Shown here: positions 61,426 to 64,000 of the stretch, piece by piece
How the letters are laid out: each line of letters begins with the position of its first letter
How positions within the stretch are numbered: the stretch's first letter is position 1
Assembly: GCA_013995675.1 (NCBI GenBank)
Contig: VWRR01000005.1
Coordinates: 248,001 to 312,000, forward strand
DNA from: Cyanidiococcus yangmingshanensis
Lineage: Eukaryota > Rhodophyta > Bangiophyceae > Cyanidiales > Cyanidiaceae
Direction of reading: 5' to 3'
DNA length: 64,000 nucleotides
Notes under the pieces: model-generated
What the model was told of the DNA's origin: nothing
Databases searched by the model: none
Seen by the model: the letters and a program-made list of their open reading frames with translations, nothing else
Program-made: the position numbers and the translations under genes

Positions 61426-62637
61426 ATGATCGGCTTCGTTGGCTCTGTAAGTTGCGTTGGCGCACGTACCTCGTCTTTCTCAGCAACCGGTCTCAGCGGC
61501 AACTGCCGTGCGAAGGACGCTACGCCGAAACGCGCGTTCCACCTGCGGGCGGCGGAGGAGAAAGCACAGTCAAGTGGAGCAGGTTCCAGCGGCGCGAGTG
61601 GTTCGGAGCGCGCAACGCCCTCTGCAACGACGGCGGCGGCGTCTGCGCCAGCCGCCGCGCAGAGTTCTGCGGCGAGAATGCCAGCGATGACGGCGTTGAA
61701 AACGGCGGCGAATAGGAAACTTGGTGAGGTGACGCAAGCGCGTTTGCGGAAGGTTGGAGACTCGGTGACCCCGAGTTTCCGTCAGATCGAGAGTTTCCGT
61801 GTTCCATCCTTCCCGATCCCAGGCAAAGACTCTGAAGTGGCTCGCCGCACTGAGCGTATGCATGAAGTAATGAGGCAAATTTTCGGTTACGGTCACCTTT
61901 TCGAGAGGGACGACGTGGAACTCGACAAGCTCCAGAGCTGCTACATCAATGGCGAGCTTAACACAAAGGACTTTGTGCGCGCTGTGGCAAAATCTGAGAC
62001 GTATAAGCAAAAGTTTTGGTACAATCGCCCGCCTTTCGGACGCTTCGGCGCGGTTGAATTGGCGTTCAAGCACCTGCTTGGTCGACGTACATTCGACGCG
62101 AAAGAGAGCGCGGCGGCTCAGGCCGTTTATCACGCGAAAGGCTATGAAGCAATGATCGACTATGTTATCGACAACGAGTATGACCGGGCGTTTCCGTTCC
62201 GCAACGATGGCAGCGACAACATGCCTCAGTGGCGTGAACCAACGTGGTACATGGGGCGTCGCCCTGAGCCCCAGGCTCTGCGTGGCGGCCTCGAGCGGGC
62301 GATGGGTGGTGCCCGTGGAGCAATGCTCTACGAATACCGCATACGTCTTGGCTCGCAAAATATGGGCGTCGTTGCTGGTGGCAGCCCGCCTCCAGTGAAC
62401 CTGAAGAACAAGACTGACGAGCCAGTGTTCCGCGTGATTACTGCAGGCTATCGCGAGCCGGCTGTGAACAACGGTGCGCCAGGCTACTCTGTTGGTAGAG
62501 CTTATCGTCGTCAGAACAAGTTTAGCTCCATTGCTCGTTCGCAACGCACCTACTTGGTTCCACTGAGCGAACTGAACACAACCATCACCCGCATTCATCG
62601 CTCCGGTGGCTCCATTCGCACCGTAGAACGTGTGTGA
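61426..62637 (+). CDS. Phycobilisome rod linker polypeptide (CpcC-type), nucleus-encoded
   Basis: Linker that joins phycocyanin (or phycoerythrin) hexamers in phycobilisome rods on the plastid thylakoid. From ATG 61426 the 403-residue precursor begins MIGFVGSVSCVGARTSSFSA, a transit peptide with the Phe near the N-terminus that is typical of red algae; processing is likely near AFHLRAAEE. After an Ala/Ser-rich stretch, the linker domain covers about residues 135-265 (VMRQIFGYGHLFE, INGELNTKDFVRAVAKSE, YKQKFWYN, ELAFKHLLGR, YHAKGYEAMIDYVIDN). A CpcD-type domain ends the protein (residues about 332-403: VFRVITAGYR ... TYLVPLSELNTTITRIHRSG). This two-domain order marks a rod linker, not a rod-core linker. 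Frame intact. Confidence 0.93.
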   Translation: MIGFVGSVSCVGARTSSFSATGLSGNCRAKDATPKRAFHLRAAEEKAQSSGAGSSGASGSERATPSATTAAASAPAAAQSSAARMPAMTALKTAANRKLGEVTQARLRKVGDSVTPSFRQIESFRVPSFPIPGKDSEVARRTERMHEVMRQIFGYGHLFERDDVELDKLQSCYINGELNTKDFVRAVAKSETYKQKFWYNRPPFGRFGAVELAFKHLLGRRTFDAKESAAAQAVYHAKGYEAMIDYVIDNEYDRAFPFRNDGSDNMPQWREPTWYMGRRPEPQALRGGLERAMGGARGAMLYEYRIRLGSQNMGVVAGGSPPPVNLKNKTDEPVFRVITAGYREPAVNNGAPGYSVGRAYRRQNKFSSIARSQRTYLVPLSELNTTITRIHRSGGSIRTVERV

Positions 62638-64000
62638 GAATTTATCAACGGATCTGAGAGCGCAGCAATGGCGGCACATGTGCAGGCGGGAACCACATCG
62701 GATAAGAGCCGGCAAACGTTTGATCAGCGCCGGTTCAGGGCAAGCGTACTAAATGGCTAGATGGCCCTGGAAACGGGGTGGGATGGGAGACCTAATATCC
62801 ATAAATAAAGTAACCGAAAATAGTTATTCGGCGATGAGGGATAGACAATAGTGCATTTAGCCATCGTAGCGGGAGTGATCGCATGAGGATGTTCGGCTTC
62901 CAAGGACTGACAAAAAAGAGACCATAAATAGACGGCAGCTTCATATTTTCGCACCGATTTTCACGCGAATAGAGCAGGGGGCGCCTCAACTGGCTCTTCA
63001 TTGTGAACACTGCTTCGCGCTTTCTCCAGGTAGGCGCTGGCTATCCCGACTCATCAGTCGCGGCCTCTCGTGCGCGCTATACGCACGTTCATGCACTCTA
63101 TCCTCGGTCCATGAATTGCCATGATGATCGATGGGTTTGAACGCTCGATTTTCCCGGTCTCGGATTCGGTCAAAGGATTCCAAAGTGTACGAAATTTGTA
63201 ATAGGAACGACGAAAGGTTTTTGGATTCGATTCAGCTCGGAGATCTCGAGGCTAAGGCGCTCACCGATGACAACTCTTGGGGGCATGCAAATGCAGTTTA
63301 TCGTTTGGGCGAACAAGAGCCGGACCGCCCCCGGTTGAACGCTGGACTATACCATTCCTGGCTGGGGACTGGAGGAGGCGTTTGCCGCCAGCTCGTATCC
63401 GATACTTAACCTCATGAACCGCAATTGCGTCCACTCCGACCTCTACTGCATGCGTGGCGGTCCGCCTTCTGCAGGAGGCCGAGCAAGGGCTTGGCTCATT
63501 TATGGAATTTGCATTTTATGCGAGACGAGCGCCACATATGGCTTTAGATGGAGTATTTCCATCAAGCTCATGAATTCAAGCATTTCGTCTTCGCGGAAGG
63601 CCTGGTCATAAGGAATCATTGCTCCTCCCGCACATGCCTGCATCGCGAGTACAATATCGATGAGACCAGAGTTAAGTCGCTTTTCAGAAGAAAGGAAAAT
63701 CGAGAAGCGCGCACAAACCTTCGTATTCCAATGAGGTTCATCTGAATCCGAGGAGTCGCCAGCGCTCGGAAGGCTTCTCACCGCGACATGCCCCGAGGAA
63801 CACTACCTCAAACTAGCCATGACGCGAATGTTGTATCTCTTGGACGTCAATTCAGCCTTGATGAGCGAAATCGATCGAAAAACGGCATGTTGGTCGACAT
63901 CGAGCAATAAAAGGGAAACTGAAATTCCAAAATCTCTGACTATACAACTTCCCAGCCAGAACACTATATGTTACCTGCTTCTCTTACTGCATAGGCCGAT
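62638..64000. other. Intergenic to the right edge
   Basis: 1.36 kb after the rod linker. A 93-codon minus frame at 63500-63781 (MRSLPSAGDSSDSDEPHW at its start) is unmatched. Nothing else is supported. A gene starting beyond 64000 cannot be judged. Confidence 0.45.

Noticed and set aside
1-64000. CRISPR arrays, insertion sequences, LTR or other transposons, rRNA genes, spliceosomal snRNAs
   Set aside because: No array-like repeats, no terminal repeats, no transposase or reverse transcriptase motifs, and no rRNA or snRNA core sequences were found on reading both strands. Diverged short RNAs could still be missed.

Overview
The window looks like nuclear DNA of a unicellular red alga with a compact, intron-poor genome, most like a cyanidiophyte (Cyanidioschyzon or Cyanidiococcus type). 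The lineage call rests on a nucleus-encoded phycobilisome rod linker with a plastid transit peptide (61426-62637), a eukaryotic cytosolic HSP70 ending in EEVD, LSm5 and LSm6, a class II tRNA-Leu gene, and long single-exon genes separated by 0.2-1.8 kb spacers. The species cannot be fixed from sequence alone. Nothing prokaryotic, organellar, viral or transposon-like was seen.

Layout. 1-2735 (-): MAP65/Ase1/PRC1, running off the left edge. 3946-4875 (+): COQ9. 5039-7326 (-): ADA2. 9087-10025 (+): GATA-finger protein. 10315-11599 (-): unrecognised, frame-broken coding region. 11598-12646 (+): HAD-like hydrolase. 13479-15924 (-): RanBPM/GID1-type SPRY-LisH-CTLH protein. 16179-16454 (+): LSm6. 16896-17549 (-): BIN4-like. 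19104-21560 (+): SUV3 helicase. 22580-23932 (+): tafazzin. 24248-25717 (-): FKBP-TPR. 26313-28283 (-): HSP70. 30072-31823 (-): MgtE-type transporter. 33578-35506 (+): ABTB1-like. 35522-36340 (-): cytochrome c1. 37485-37983 (-): cytochrome b5. 39412-40521 (-): NOL/NYC1-like SDR. 40540-40623 (-): tRNA-Leu(AAG). 41050-43530 (+): class 3 lipase. 43749-44795 (-): Gfo/Idh/MocA oxidoreductase. 45750-46046 (-): LSm5. 46820-49189 (+): SppA. 49872-50768 (-): YVH1/DUSP12. 51325-53893 (-): SERAC1-like. 55125-57131 (+): RNase III-dsRBD protein. 58312-59667 (-): TVP38/DedA family. 61426-62637 (+): rod linker. The genes are ordinary housekeeping and organelle functions: mitochondrial respiration and lipids (COQ9, cytochrome c1, tafazzin, SUV3, SERAC1), RNA turnover (LSm5, LSm6), chromatin (ADA2, GATA, BIN4-like), proteostasis (HSP70, FKBP, GID subunit, SppA) and light harvesting. 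No operon logic is expected or seen.

The most striking pattern is that seven conserved genes are cut into overlapping frames: MAP65, ADA2, the HAD protein, RanBPM, SUV3, cytochrome b5 and SERAC1. In 11 of the 12 breaks the frame moves by +1 in the direction of translation, and in ADA2, cytochrome b5 and SERAC1 the homology is continuous to within about one codon, so introns cannot explain them. About twenty neighbouring genes are intact. Either the assembly carries single-base insertions with a strong sign bias, or these genes need +1 recoding. I cannot separate these without reads, and I regard assembly error as the default.

Other points: a tRNA gene whose 3' end lies 18 bp from the start codon of the downstream SDR; a chlorophyll-b-reductase-like SDR in what should be a chlorophyll-b-free lineage; an RNase III domain with one catalytic Asp replaced by Asn; and a MgtE channel whose usual N domain is not recognisable.
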